NCBI GenBank assembly: GCA_002399735.1
Contig: DHEF01000042.1
Coordinates: forward strand, 47,779-65,707
Length of the DNA stretch: 17,929 bases
Reading direction: 5' to 3'
From: Chitinophagaceae bacterium UBA4857
GTDB lineage: Bacteria > Bacteroidota > Bacteroidia > Chitinophagales > Chitinophagaceae
The notes beneath the pieces are model-generated. The model ran no database searches. It saw only the letters and a list, made by a program, of their open reading frames with translations, and was not told the origin of the DNA. The translations under genes were made by a program, and so were the position numbers. Each line of letters starts with the position of its first letter. Positions within the stretch are counted from its first letter, which is position 1. Positions 7,286 through 14,255 of the stretch are shown piece by piece.

Positions 7286-7534
7286 ATGGATAGCTTAAAA
7301 AAAACATTGGGTTGGTTGTGGTTAATAGCCGGCCCTGCTTTTATTATTTTTTTAATTAAAGGTGCTATTGATAATATTGACCTGAATGGGAAAAAGGAAA
7401 TCAACGATCCGGTAATATGGATAATTATTTTGCTGATTTTTTTGCCTATTGCTATGGGCTTTGTGGTATTTGGCTGGTACGCTATTAAGGGCGAGTATAA
7501 TCGTTTACCGGCATCGTCGGAGGAAATTGAATAA
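7286..7534 (+). CDS. Small two-helix membrane protein
   Basis: An 82-residue protein with two clear hydrophobic helices, about residues 9-25 (GWLWLIAGPAFIIFLIK) and 43-68 (VIWIIILLIFLPIAMGFVVFG), a polar charged linker between them, and a short acidic tail. It resembles short uncharacterised proteins (possibly the DUF6814 type) that I recall beside MFS symporters in Bacteroidota; this attribution is from memory and unsure. It follows the symporter on the same strand after 181 bases that hold no obvious terminator, so co-expression is possible. A role as an accessory subunit of the symporter is a guess. Codon use and composition resemble the neighbours, and the start is the only ATG in a sensible place. 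Confidence 0.75.
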   Translation: MDSLKKTLGWLWLIAGPAFIIFLIKGAIDNIDLNGKKEINDPVIWIIILLIFLPIAMGFVVFGWYAIKGEYNRLPASSEEIE

Positions 7535-7609
7535 GTAAGTTGTACAACATGATGACTGTTACATAAAAAGTGATATTTATTATAAAATTGTAAAAGTTTT
7601 GCAAACATA

Positions 7610-7640
7610 TTGGTTCTCTGTTTGTTATTTTTTATATTTG
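7610..7640 (+). promoter_or_regulatory. Promoter of the Cys/His-rich membrane protein gene
   Basis: TTGG (7610-7613) followed after 19 bases by TATATTTG (7633-7640) is a full match to the Bacteroidota TTTG/TAnnTTTG pattern apart from the first -33 base. A start near 7645 gives a leader of about 10 bases before the ATG at 7655. The TTG here could be mistaken for a start codon because the frame is open back to it. Confidence 0.65.
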
Positions 7641-7654
7641 ACGCACTTTCGATC

Positions 7655-8020
7655 ATGAGGGATGTAAAAAACAAATACACAGTGAGGCAATATTTTGCCA
7701 CCATACTAATGCTTTTTGCTTTGGTGTGGCTTACTGTTAGTTTGCCTTATGTGTACGAAACCAAGTTGAAAATTGCTTCAATAGAGCAGACTTCTGAGTT
7801 AGAAGTTCAAAAAACTGCGGCAAATCCATTTGCCAATACTACCGAAGAAAATACATGCGGTGGTATTAATACACTTACCGAAGAGTATATTCATCACAGC
7901 AGTTTTGATTCATCATGCCCCGTTTCCGGCGGTGTTCAGCTATTAGCGTTGCACTACCACGAGGGGACCTATACTGCTTTTCACGGAGAATTACTATGTC
8001 CTCCGCCCAATGCCGCCTAA
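7655..8020 (+). CDS. Single-pass membrane protein with Cys/His-rich C-terminal part, function unknown
   Basis: I do not recognise this 121-residue protein. A basic N-terminus is followed by one hydrophobic helix (about 11-31), so it is likely an anchored protein with its remainder in the periplasm. That part holds three Cys (68, 88, 115) and five His (80, 81, 100, 102, 110) and ends in CPPPNAA. Such clustering could bind a metal or form disulfides, but no known motif is evident. The ATG at 7655 is preferred over an in-frame TTG at 7610, which falls in the promoter. The gene sits 138 bases upstream of the SulP-carbonic anhydrase pair on the same strand with no clear terminator between, so it may be co-transcribed with them. 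Confidence 0.7.
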   Translation: MRDVKNKYTVRQYFATILMLFALVWLTVSLPYVYETKLKIASIEQTSELEVQKTAANPFANTTEENTCGGINTLTEEYIHHSSFDSSCPVSGGVQLLALHYHEGTYTAFHGELLCPPPNAA

Positions 8021-8158
8021 TTTACGGTTGGCCTAATTTCCCGTTTTCCGTTTAATTTATTAACAAGTTTACTTGGTATAGTGTAATGCTAATATCAAGC
8101 CCGATTCTTGTATCATTTATCCATTCATTTTATAAAGTAGAAAAAGACAAAACTATTT

Positions 8159-9772
8159 ATGTCAACTCGTGCAAATTATTTTAAAAGCCTTGGCAGCGAC
8201 ATTCCAGCTTCCATTGTAGTATTTCTTGTGGCGTTGCCGCTGTGTTTAGGTGTTGCACTTGCCTCCAATGCTCCCCCTTTTAGTGGTATTATTGCAGGTA
8301 TTGCCGGTGGTGTGGTAGTAGGTTTAATGAGTAAATCGCATTTAAGTGTTAGTGGTCCTGCAGCCGGTTTAACAGCTATTGTTGCTGCTGCTATTGCCTT
8401 GGTTCCAACTTACGAAGTATTCCTTGTGTCGGTAGTATTAGCCGGTATTTTACAGTTAATTCTGGGTATTGCTAAGCTTGGCATTATTGGCGATTATGTA
8501 CCAAACAGTGTAATTAAAGGTATGTTGGCAGCTATTGGCTTAATCCTGATTTTAAACCAGTTTCCGCATTTATTAGGCGATGACTCACACTTTATGAGCG
8601 ATGAAGGAGTGATACCTGAAAAAGGAAATCTTTTCCAGAACTTTTTTAATGCTTTTGGAAATATAAACAACTCAGCCTTTATAATTGGCGGTGTGTGTTT
8701 GGTTTTCAGTTTTGTTTGGGAAAAAATTATAGCCGGTAAAAAGGGCTTTATCCGTCTGGTACCTTCGCCATTGTTGGTAGTAATCATAGCCATTTCTCTT
8801 AATTACTTTTTTGCTCAATCAGGTACATTAGAAGTTTTAGGTGGTAACCATTTGGTAAATCTGGCCATCGCTAAATCACCAAATGAGTTTTTCAGTTTGT
8901 TTACCATGCCTGACTGGTCGTTTATACTGAATAAAAATGTATGGATGACGGCCGTTACGCTTGCGTTAGTTGCCAGTTTGGAAAGTTTATTAAGTATTGA
9001 AGCAGTTGATGACCTTGACCCTTACCAACGTGTAACACCCACCAACCGTGAGTTAAAAGCCCAGGGCGTGGGTAACATCGTATCGGGTATGTTTGGCGGT
9101 TTGCCGGTAACAAGTGTTATTGTGCGTTCATCAGCCAACGTAAACTCGGGCGCAAAAACAAAAATGTCTACCATTATACATGGTTTATTATTATTGTCTT
9201 GTGTGGCATTTATTCCTGGTATTTTAAACTTAATACCTAATGCTGCGCTTGCTGCCATTTTAATATTTACGGGTTACAAATTAGCTAAACCTGTTTTGTT
9301 TGTTTCCTTTTACAAAAAAGGATGGGATCAGTTTTTACCCTTTGTAATTACTATTATAGCTATTTTGGCTACCGACCTTTTAAAAGGTGTAATTATTGGT
9401 ATAGGTGTTGGTTTGTTCTTTGCTTTCCGAAGCAATTTCCGCAAAGCAGTTTTTGTGGTAAACGATGAAGACAAATATTTAATTCGTTTACGTAAAGATG
9501 TTTCTTTCTTAAACAAGGCTATTATTAAAAAGAAGCTGGAAGAAGTGCCTAACGGAGCCAACGTTGTTATTGATGCTTTCAGGGCCGACTTCATTGACCG
9601 GGATGTAATTGAAACCATTGAGGACTTTATCATCTCGGCCCCGTTAAAAGATATTACGGTAGAGCTTATTACCAGCAATATGGTTAACCAGGGCTTTGAT
9701 GAAAAGATAACCAACAACGGTGCGCCATTAGTGCGTTCGCATGCAAAAGGCATTCAACATGCCAAACATTAA
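8159..9772 (+). CDS. SulP-family anion transporter with STAS domain, likely bicarbonate
   Basis: A 537-residue inner-membrane transporter of the SulP/SLC26 family. The N-terminal sequence DIPASIVVFLVALPLCLGVALA and the SGPAAGLTAIVAAAI segment near residues 65-79 are characteristic, followed by multiple helices to about residue 430. A cytoplasmic STAS domain (about 445-525) is present but short. Members move sulfate, bicarbonate or other anions, usually with Na+ or H+. A beta-carbonic anhydrase gene begins 39 bases after its stop codon, and no assimilatory sulfate genes are in view, so bicarbonate uptake in the manner of BicA is the likeliest role; this rests on context. No consensus promoter is obvious in the 138 bases upstream. 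Confidence 0.9.
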   Translation: MSTRANYFKSLGSDIPASIVVFLVALPLCLGVALASNAPPFSGIIAGIAGGVVVGLMSKSHLSVSGPAAGLTAIVAAAIALVPTYEVFLVSVVLAGILQLILGIAKLGIIGDYVPNSVIKGMLAAIGLILILNQFPHLLGDDSHFMSDEGVIPEKGNLFQNFFNAFGNINNSAFIIGGVCLVFSFVWEKIIAGKKGFIRLVPSPLLVVIIAISLNYFFAQSGTLEVLGGNHLVNLAIAKSPNEFFSLFTMPDWSFILNKNVWMTAVTLALVASLESLLSIEAVDDLDPYQRVTPTNRELKAQGVGNIVSGMFGGLPVTSVIVRSSANVNSGAKTKMSTIIHGLLLLSCVAFIPGILNLIPNAALAAILIFTGYKLAKPVLFVSFYKKGWDQFLPFVITIIAILATDLLKGVIIGIGVGLFFAFRSNFRKAVFVVNDEDKYLIRLRKDVSFLNKAIIKKKLEEVPNGANVVIDAFRADFIDRDVIETIEDFIISAPLKDITVELITSNMVNQGFDEKITNNGAPLVRSHAKGIQHAKH

Positions 9773-9811
9773 TTAAACATATTCATTTATTAATCGTATA
9801 AACTTTTAAAA

Positions 9812-10450
9812 ATGCAGTCTTACGAAAAGTTATTATTAGAAAACAAGTCATGGGCAAAGGAAAAAGTATTTGATGATCCGGATTTTTTCAAACGCTTAGA
9901 AAAATTACAGACTCCCGAGTTTTTATGGATTGGTTGCAGCGATAGCCGTGTACCTGCTAACGAAGTAACAAATACACAACCCGGTGAAATATTTGTACAC
10001 CGTAACATTGCTAACCTGGTAGTTAATACCGATGTTAACTTGTTAAGTGTATTATCATATGCAGTAGGACATTTAAAAGTTAAACACATTATCGTATGTG
10101 GTCACTATGGTTGTGGCGGTGTAAGAGCTGCTATGACAAAACAGGATTTCCGTCCGGTGTTAAACATGTGGTTACGTAACATTAAAGATGTTTACCGTTT
10201 ACACAAAACCGAGTTAGATGGTATTGAAAACGAAGACCAACGTGCCGACAGATTAGTTGAATTAAATGTAAAAGAGCAGGTGTTTAACTTAGCTAAAACG
10301 TCTATCATTCAACGTACCTGGGCCGAAGGTAATGGACCACATATACATGGCTGGGTATATGGCTTAAACGACGGTGTTCTTAAACCCGTGTTTGAAATGG
10401 CCCCTGGTACGCCAATTGATGAAACATATCAGTTGCAGAATTTTGGTTAA
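9812..10450 (+). CDS. can: Beta-carbonic anhydrase
   Basis: This zinc enzyme interconverts CO2 and bicarbonate in the cytosol. The 212-residue protein keeps the four metal-site residues of type II beta enzymes: C42 and D44 in CSDSR, H98 and C101 in HYGCGG. These carry the same numbers as in E. coli Can. R46 completes the Asp-Arg pair, so the enzyme should show bicarbonate-sensitive gating as in that subclass. It lies 39 bases after the SulP transporter gene and ends in a strong terminator, so the two probably form one transcription unit. Together they would import bicarbonate and keep it balanced with CO2 for carboxylases such as biotin-dependent acetyl-CoA carboxylase. Confidence 0.96.
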   Translation: MQSYEKLLLENKSWAKEKVFDDPDFFKRLEKLQTPEFLWIGCSDSRVPANEVTNTQPGEIFVHRNIANLVVNTDVNLLSVLSYAVGHLKVKHIIVCGHYGCGGVRAAMTKQDFRPVLNMWLRNIKDVYRLHKTELDGIENEDQRADRLVELNVKEQVFNLAKTSIIQRTWAEGNGPHIHGWVYGLNDGVLKPVFEMAPGTPIDETYQLQNFG

Positions 10451-10474
10451 AACATTTTCCTGCAAATTTTATAT

Positions 10475-10502
10475 AACGGTTGGCTTATGCCAACCGTTTT
10501 TT
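10475..10502 (+). terminator. Rho-independent terminator after carbonic anhydrase gene
   Basis: AACGGTTGGC (10475-10484) pairs perfectly with GCCAACCGTT (10489-10498) around TTAT and is followed by a T run to 10502. It lies 24 bases after the can stop and ends only 13 bases before the gldA ATG, so it separates the two transcription units while overlapping the gldA promoter region. Confidence 0.93.
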
Positions 10503-10511
10503 GTAGGTTTG
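10480..10511 (+). promoter_or_regulatory. Putative gldA promoter overlapping the can terminator
   Basis: TAGGTTTG (10504-10511) is a perfect TAnnTTTG -7 box. TTGG (10480-10483), 20 bases upstream, fits the -33 element and lies inside the stem of the can terminator. Transcription would begin at about 10516, which is the gldA ATG, implying a leaderless or nearly leaderless message. Confidence 0.55.
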
Positions 10512-10515
10512 TTGT

Positions 10516-11433
10516 ATGTCAATACAGGTAAACGCATTAGTAAAGGAATATGGTCAGCAAAAAGCGGTTAACAATATCAGCTTTCAGGTAGCTAAGGGAG
10601 AAATTGTTGGTTTCCTTGGGCCAAATGGAGCCGGTAAATCAACCACCATGAAAATACTAACAGGTTACCTGCAAGCCACACAAGGTACCGCATTGGTTTG
10701 TGGTATTGATGTAGCCGCTGATCCATTAGGAGCCAAACAAAAAATTGGTTACCTGCCCGAGTCTAATGCTTTGTATTACGACATGTACATAAAAGAATAC
10801 CTGGCTTTTATTGCCGAAACACATGGCGTAAAAAATATAAAAGAACAAGTAGCTAAAGTGGTACAATTGGTGGGGCTTACACCGGAGCAACACAAAAAAG
10901 TAGGCCAGCTATCAAAAGGCTATAAACAACGTGTAGGCCTTGCTGCTGCTTTAATTCACGATCCCGAAGTGTTAATATTAGATGAGCCAACAAGTGGATT
11001 AGATCCTAATCAGATAATTGAAATAAGAGAAGTAATTAAACAACAAGGCCAAAATAAAACCGTACTATTTTCTTCGCATATTTTACAGGAAGTAGAAGCC
11101 ATATGCGATAGGGTGGTTATCATTAACAAAGGTAACCTGGTAGCTGATGATAAAATTACAAACCTGCAACAAAAGGATAGTAGCCGCCACACGGTGCTAG
11201 TACAGTTTAAACAACCTGTTGATACAGTAACTTTGCAACAGCTAAATGGTGTTGAGCAAATACTGATTGAAGGAAACATATATCAGTTAATATGCACCAA
11301 TGCCGAAGTAGTAAAAAAGCAAGTATTGCAATTGTCTATTGATAATAGTCTTGATATACTTTCCTTACAAACCGGTAATCAAAGTCTGGAAAACGTTTTC
11401 CGCCAATTAACCGGCAATACAAATAAGGTATAA
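10516..11433 (+). CDS. gldA: Gliding-motility ABC transporter ATP-binding subunit GldA
   Basis: A 305-residue ABC ATPase of the GldA family, which with membrane partners GldF and GldG is needed for gliding in Flavobacterium johnsoniae. Motifs run in order: Walker A GPNGAGKST (35-43), GYLPE in the Q-loop region (78-82), signature LSKGYKQRVGLA (132-143), Walker B with D-loop LILDEPTSGLDP (153-164) and switch His188 (SSH). The N-terminal MSIQV start and the LYYDMYIKEYLAF segment match GldA closely from memory. No gldF or gldG gene is in the window, so the complex would be completed by genes elsewhere; it could also serve a related ABC-2 exporter. It sits alone between a terminator upstream and a 260-bp repeat-bearing gap downstream. 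Confidence 0.88.
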   Translation: MSIQVNALVKEYGQQKAVNNISFQVAKGEIVGFLGPNGAGKSTTMKILTGYLQATQGTALVCGIDVAADPLGAKQKIGYLPESNALYYDMYIKEYLAFIAETHGVKNIKEQVAKVVQLVGLTPEQHKKVGQLSKGYKQRVGLAAALIHDPEVLILDEPTSGLDPNQIIEIREVIKQQGQNKTVLFSSHILQEVEAICDRVVIINKGNLVADDKITNLQQKDSSRHTVLVQFKQPVDTVTLQQLNGVEQILIEGNIYQLICTNAEVVKKQVLQLSIDNSLDILSLQTGNQSLENVFRQLTGNTNKV

Positions 11434-11447
11434 TTTATTTTTTGTTT

Positions 11448-11502
11448 ATCGGCTGCATTACTACTATCATCGTCTGTTGCGTCGCACTCTTCAACTGCAA
11501 CA
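11448..11502 (-). repeat. Dispersed intergenic repeat, family A, copy 2
   Basis: The reverse complement of this 55-bp segment aligns with 36-88 at all but six positions plus a 2-base insertion. It has the complete core GTGCGACGCAACA that also occurs in repeat family B. It lies 15 bases after the gldA stop codon, in the gap before the M23 peptidase gene. Confidence 0.7.
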
Positions 11503-11610
11503 ACTTTATTCAGTACTATGCAGTAAGTAGACTTTGTAGCGTTAATGTTTTATGCATATAAACAGCTTCAAATCCTACGTCTTCAAATCAGAAATCCTAC
11601 ATTCTTCTTT

Positions 11611-11630
11611 ATTACCAAATTTCCAAATCA
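11611..11630 (+). repeat. AT-rich repeat, left copy
   Basis: ATTACCAAATTTCCAAATCA occurs here and, as an exact reverse complement, at 14021-14040. It is part of a longer run of ACCAAAT/TTCCAAAT words (about 11565-11640). The pair brackets the M23 peptidase and peroxiredoxin genes. Its low complexity makes chance or slippage origins possible. Confidence 0.6.
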
Positions 11631-11681
11631 CCAAATTATCACATCTTCCTAATCTTTACATTTCATTAAATGCATGTTTGT

Positions 11682-11689
11682 TATTTTTG
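11682..11689 (+). promoter_or_regulatory. Putative -7 box of the M23 peptidase operon
   Basis: TATTTTTG matches TAnnTTTG perfectly and lies only 4 bases before the first ATG (11694). A TTTC 17 bases upstream is a weak -33 candidate. If used, transcription starts at or very near the start codon. Confidence 0.45.
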
Positions 11690-11693
11690 ACCC

Positions 11694-13508
11694 ATGATGA
11701 AGAAATGGCTGTATGTATTTGCGTTGGTATTATTTTCAGTTAATGTACAAGCTCAAGATTATCAACGTCCTGTATATCCACAAGGTTATTTTCGTTGGCC
11801 TTTAAATTTATCTCCCGAAATTGTGGCCAATATGGGCGAGTTGAGAAGCAATCACTGGCACATGGGCCTGGACATGCGTACTAAACAAGTGGTTAATCAA
11901 TCGGTTTTTGCTGCTGCTGATGGATATATTGCTTTTATGGGCATCAGGCCCTTGAGTTTTGGTAGGTTTATCATCATAAATCACCCCAATGGTTTATCTA
12001 CCTTATATGCGCATTTAAACGATTTTAATAATGTGTTGGAAGAATACGCAACAAAGCAACAATATGCACAAGAATCATGGCCTGTTGAGTTAACGCCACC
12101 CGCAAATAAATTTCCTGTAAAAAAAGGTGATTTTATTGCTTACAGTGGCACAACCGGCGGCTCGCAAGGGCCACATGTACATTTCGAAATTTTTGAAACC
12201 GCTACCGGTAAAAGATTAAACCCCTTATTGTTTGGTATGCCGTTGATTGATAAGGTAGCACCTACTTTACAACGTTTGGCCATGTACGATCGTAATAAAT
12301 CAGTGTATGAACAATCACCGGAATTATTTACCGTAAAGTTGACAGACAGTGGTTATATCATACCTGCAAAAAGACCAATTAAAACAGGCAACAGCAAAGT
12401 AAGTTTTGGTATTCAGGCTTTTGACAGAATAAGTGGTTCAAACAATCAGGATGGAATTTATGCTGCACGTTTATATGTTGATGATGTGTTGCAGGTGGCT
12501 TTTTATATTGATAGCATTGATTATAACGCCACCCGTTATATGAATGCGCATATTGATTACAGGTATAAACATAATGGAGGTGCGTATTTGCAACATATGG
12601 CCTTAATGCCTGGTGATATTAGTGGTGTATATCATCCGGTAAATGGAACGGGTGAAATTGTGTTAACCGATACAACTCCGCGTAACATAAGAATAGAACT
12701 GGAAGATTCGTACAAAAATTCGGTGATGTTAAACTTTACATTACAGTACGACGAAAAGTTGGCAGCACAAAAAAGCTATGGTAGTGTAGTACCCAATTTG
12801 TTTATACCCAATTTTGTAAACGTATTGGAGAAACCTGATTTTGAAGTGTATTTTCCTGAATATAGTTTATACGATACGGTAAGACCAAATTATATAAGAA
12901 CAAGTTCTGTTACAGCCAATGCTGTAACAGACTTGCACCAATTGCATAACCCATCTGTACCTGTTGAAGGGCAATTTACGGTACGTATAAAACCCGACAG
13001 ACCCGTTGCTCAACATTTGCGTGATAAAATAATCATACGTCGCACAGGTGGGGGCGGTACAATAAGAAAAGCAACCTGGCAAGGCGAATGGTTAACAGCG
13101 CAAATGCCCGACTTCGGTTCTTTTCAGGCATTTACGGATGTTACACCGCCAACTGTGAATGAATTAGGTAAAGGTGATACAGTAAGTTTTAATGGAAGGA
13201 GTATGGTGTTTACCCCATCGGACAATTCCGGCATTAAAAGTTTCCGGGCCGAGTTGGATGGTAAGTGGCTGCGTTTTACCAATGACAAAGGTCGTAGCTG
13301 GATTCATACTTTTCCTGCTGATTTTCCTTATGGCACTTACCATTTAAAAGTTATTGTTACTGATGTGGTAGATAATACAACTACCAAAGAATGGTGGTTT
13401 AAACGTAGTGCGTATACACCACCGGTTAAAAAGAAAGCACCGGCTAAAAAAACTGCCGCTAAAAAGAGCACCATTAAAAAAGCTGCGCCTGCAAAAAAGG
13501 AAAAATAG
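11694..13508 (+). CDS. Secreted M23 (LytM-type) peptidase with lysine-rich C-terminal tail
   Basis: The 604-residue product starts with a signal peptide (residues 1-20, cut after VQA) and then carries a LytM/M23 zinc peptidase domain at about 45-185. The metal ligands appear intact: H56 and D60 in HMGLD, and H163 in HVH with the general-base H161; H107 in LYAHL matches the second active-site His. A 30-residue insertion (about 111-140) splits the domain. Residues 190-570 look beta-rich and Ig-like, without a domain I can name. The last 29 residues hold 12 Lys plus Ala and Pro, like a histone H1 tail. Such enzymes cut peptidoglycan cross-bridges. Start may be ATG 11694 or 11697. The peroxiredoxin gene follows 24 bases later. 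Confidence 0.9.
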   Translation: MMKKWLYVFALVLFSVNVQAQDYQRPVYPQGYFRWPLNLSPEIVANMGELRSNHWHMGLDMRTKQVVNQSVFAAADGYIAFMGIRPLSFGRFIIINHPNGLSTLYAHLNDFNNVLEEYATKQQYAQESWPVELTPPANKFPVKKGDFIAYSGTTGGSQGPHVHFEIFETATGKRLNPLLFGMPLIDKVAPTLQRLAMYDRNKSVYEQSPELFTVKLTDSGYIIPAKRPIKTGNSKVSFGIQAFDRISGSNNQDGIYAARLYVDDVLQVAFYIDSIDYNATRYMNAHIDYRYKHNGGAYLQHMALMPGDISGVYHPVNGTGEIVLTDTTPRNIRIELEDSYKNSVMLNFTLQYDEKLAAQKSYGSVVPNLFIPNFVNVLEKPDFEVYFPEYSLYDTVRPNYIRTSSVTANAVTDLHQLHNPSVPVEGQFTVRIKPDRPVAQHLRDKIIIRRTGGGGTIRKATWQGEWLTAQMPDFGSFQAFTDVTPPTVNELGKGDTVSFNGRSMVFTPSDNSGIKSFRAELDGKWLRFTNDKGRSWIHTFPADFPYGTYHLKVIVTDVVDNTTTKEWWFKRSAYTPPVKKKAPAKKTAAKKSTIKKAAPAKKEK

Positions 13509-13532
13509 TTTTATAAAAGTTACAAATATATA

Positions 13533-14000
13533 ATGCCAACACATTTACTAGAAGGAGACAAAGCACCGGCTTTTACCGGTTACGATCAGGATGGAAATAA
13601 GATTACTTTAAGTGCATTTAAAGGAAAGAAAGTAGTACTTTACTTTTACCCGCAGGATTTAACACCTACCTGTACTATACAATCGTGCAATTTGCGTGAT
13701 AATAATACCTTGCTGCAAAAGAATGGGTTTGTGGTAATTGGTGTTAGTCCTGATGATGCCGAATCACATGCACGTTTTGCAACACGTAATAAGCTTCCGT
13801 TTTCACTGATAGCCGATACAAGACACGCTATTATAGAAAAGTATGGTGTATGGGGCCCAAAACAATTGTATGGCCGTAAATACATGGGTTTACACCGTAC
13901 TACTTTTGTAATTGATGAAAAAGGAGTAATTGCTAAAATATACCTGCGACCCAAAAACAAGGCACACGCCGAAGAGATATTGGAGTGGAATAAAGGATAA
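13533..14000 (+). CDS. bcp: Thiol peroxidase of the Bcp/PrxQ type
   Basis: A 155-residue cytosolic peroxiredoxin that reduces hydrogen peroxide and organic hydroperoxides with electrons from thioredoxin. The peroxidatic Cys47 lies in the motif YPQDLTPTC and a second Cys52 (TIQSC) five residues on is the expected resolving Cys of the atypical two-Cys PrxQ class. The full domain, to FVIDEKGVIAKIY near the C-terminus, is present and of normal length. With only 24 bases after the M23 peptidase stop codon and no terminator between, it is probably its operon partner, although the two functions have no obvious link. No hairpin terminator follows; the downstream gap starts with AT-rich repeats. Confidence 0.93.
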   Translation: MPTHLLEGDKAPAFTGYDQDGNKITLSAFKGKKVVLYFYPQDLTPTCTIQSCNLRDNNTLLQKNGFVVIGVSPDDAESHARFATRNKLPFSLIADTRHAIIEKYGVWGPKQLYGRKYMGLHRTTFVIDEKGVIAKIYLRPKNKAHAEEILEWNKG

Positions 14001-14020
14001 TTTATAATTTGGAAATGAGA

Positions 14021-14040
14021 TGATTTGGAAATTTGGTAAT
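14021..14040 (-). repeat. AT-rich repeat, right copy
   Basis: TGATTTGGAAATTTGGTAAT is the exact reverse complement of 11611-11630. It lies 20 bases after the peroxiredoxin stop codon, beside a partial extra copy of the word TTTGGAAAT. Confidence 0.6.
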
Positions 14041-14045
14041 GTGTA

Positions 14046-14066
14046 GAGGCGCCATGCTGGCGTCTC
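14046..14066 (+). terminator. GC-rich hairpin after the peroxiredoxin gene
   Basis: GAGGCGCCA (14046-14054) pairs with TGGCGTCTC (14058-14066), nine pairs with one G-U in RNA, around TGC. CTCCTG (14064-14069) can alternatively pair with CAGGAG (14094-14099). There is a TTTTT about 10 bases downstream, so it may act as a terminator, or it may be another dispersed palindrome. Confidence 0.4.
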
Positions 14067-14255
14067 CTGCCTTGCTTTTTACCACAGGGATGACAGGAGC
14101 TTATCATAGAGATAAACGGAGTTTTTATAAGCACCTTCAATTTTACGCTGTGATAAATCTCTTTACATTAACAAAAGGAAACTTGCACAATGCCGAATAG
14201 AATTATTTAGTTCATTTAAATTGTTATTAGTCTAAATGAGGGCTTCGCCGTTACC

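Noticed and set aside
7610..7654. TTG start for the Cys/His-rich protein
   Set aside because: The TTG forms the -33 element of a good promoter and the -7 box lies between it and the ATG at 7655, so it would not be transcribed.
7225..7704. Minus-strand ORF of 159 codons crossing two short plus-strand genes
   Set aside because: It runs through the antisense of the small membrane protein, repeat family B copy 3 and the 7633 promoter, and shows no domain. The plus-strand genes have better starts and hydrophobic helices.
13646..14140. Minus-strand ORF of 164 codons overlapping the peroxiredoxin gene
   Set aside because: It is antisense to a clearly conserved gene and extends into repeats; no domain or start signal is visible.
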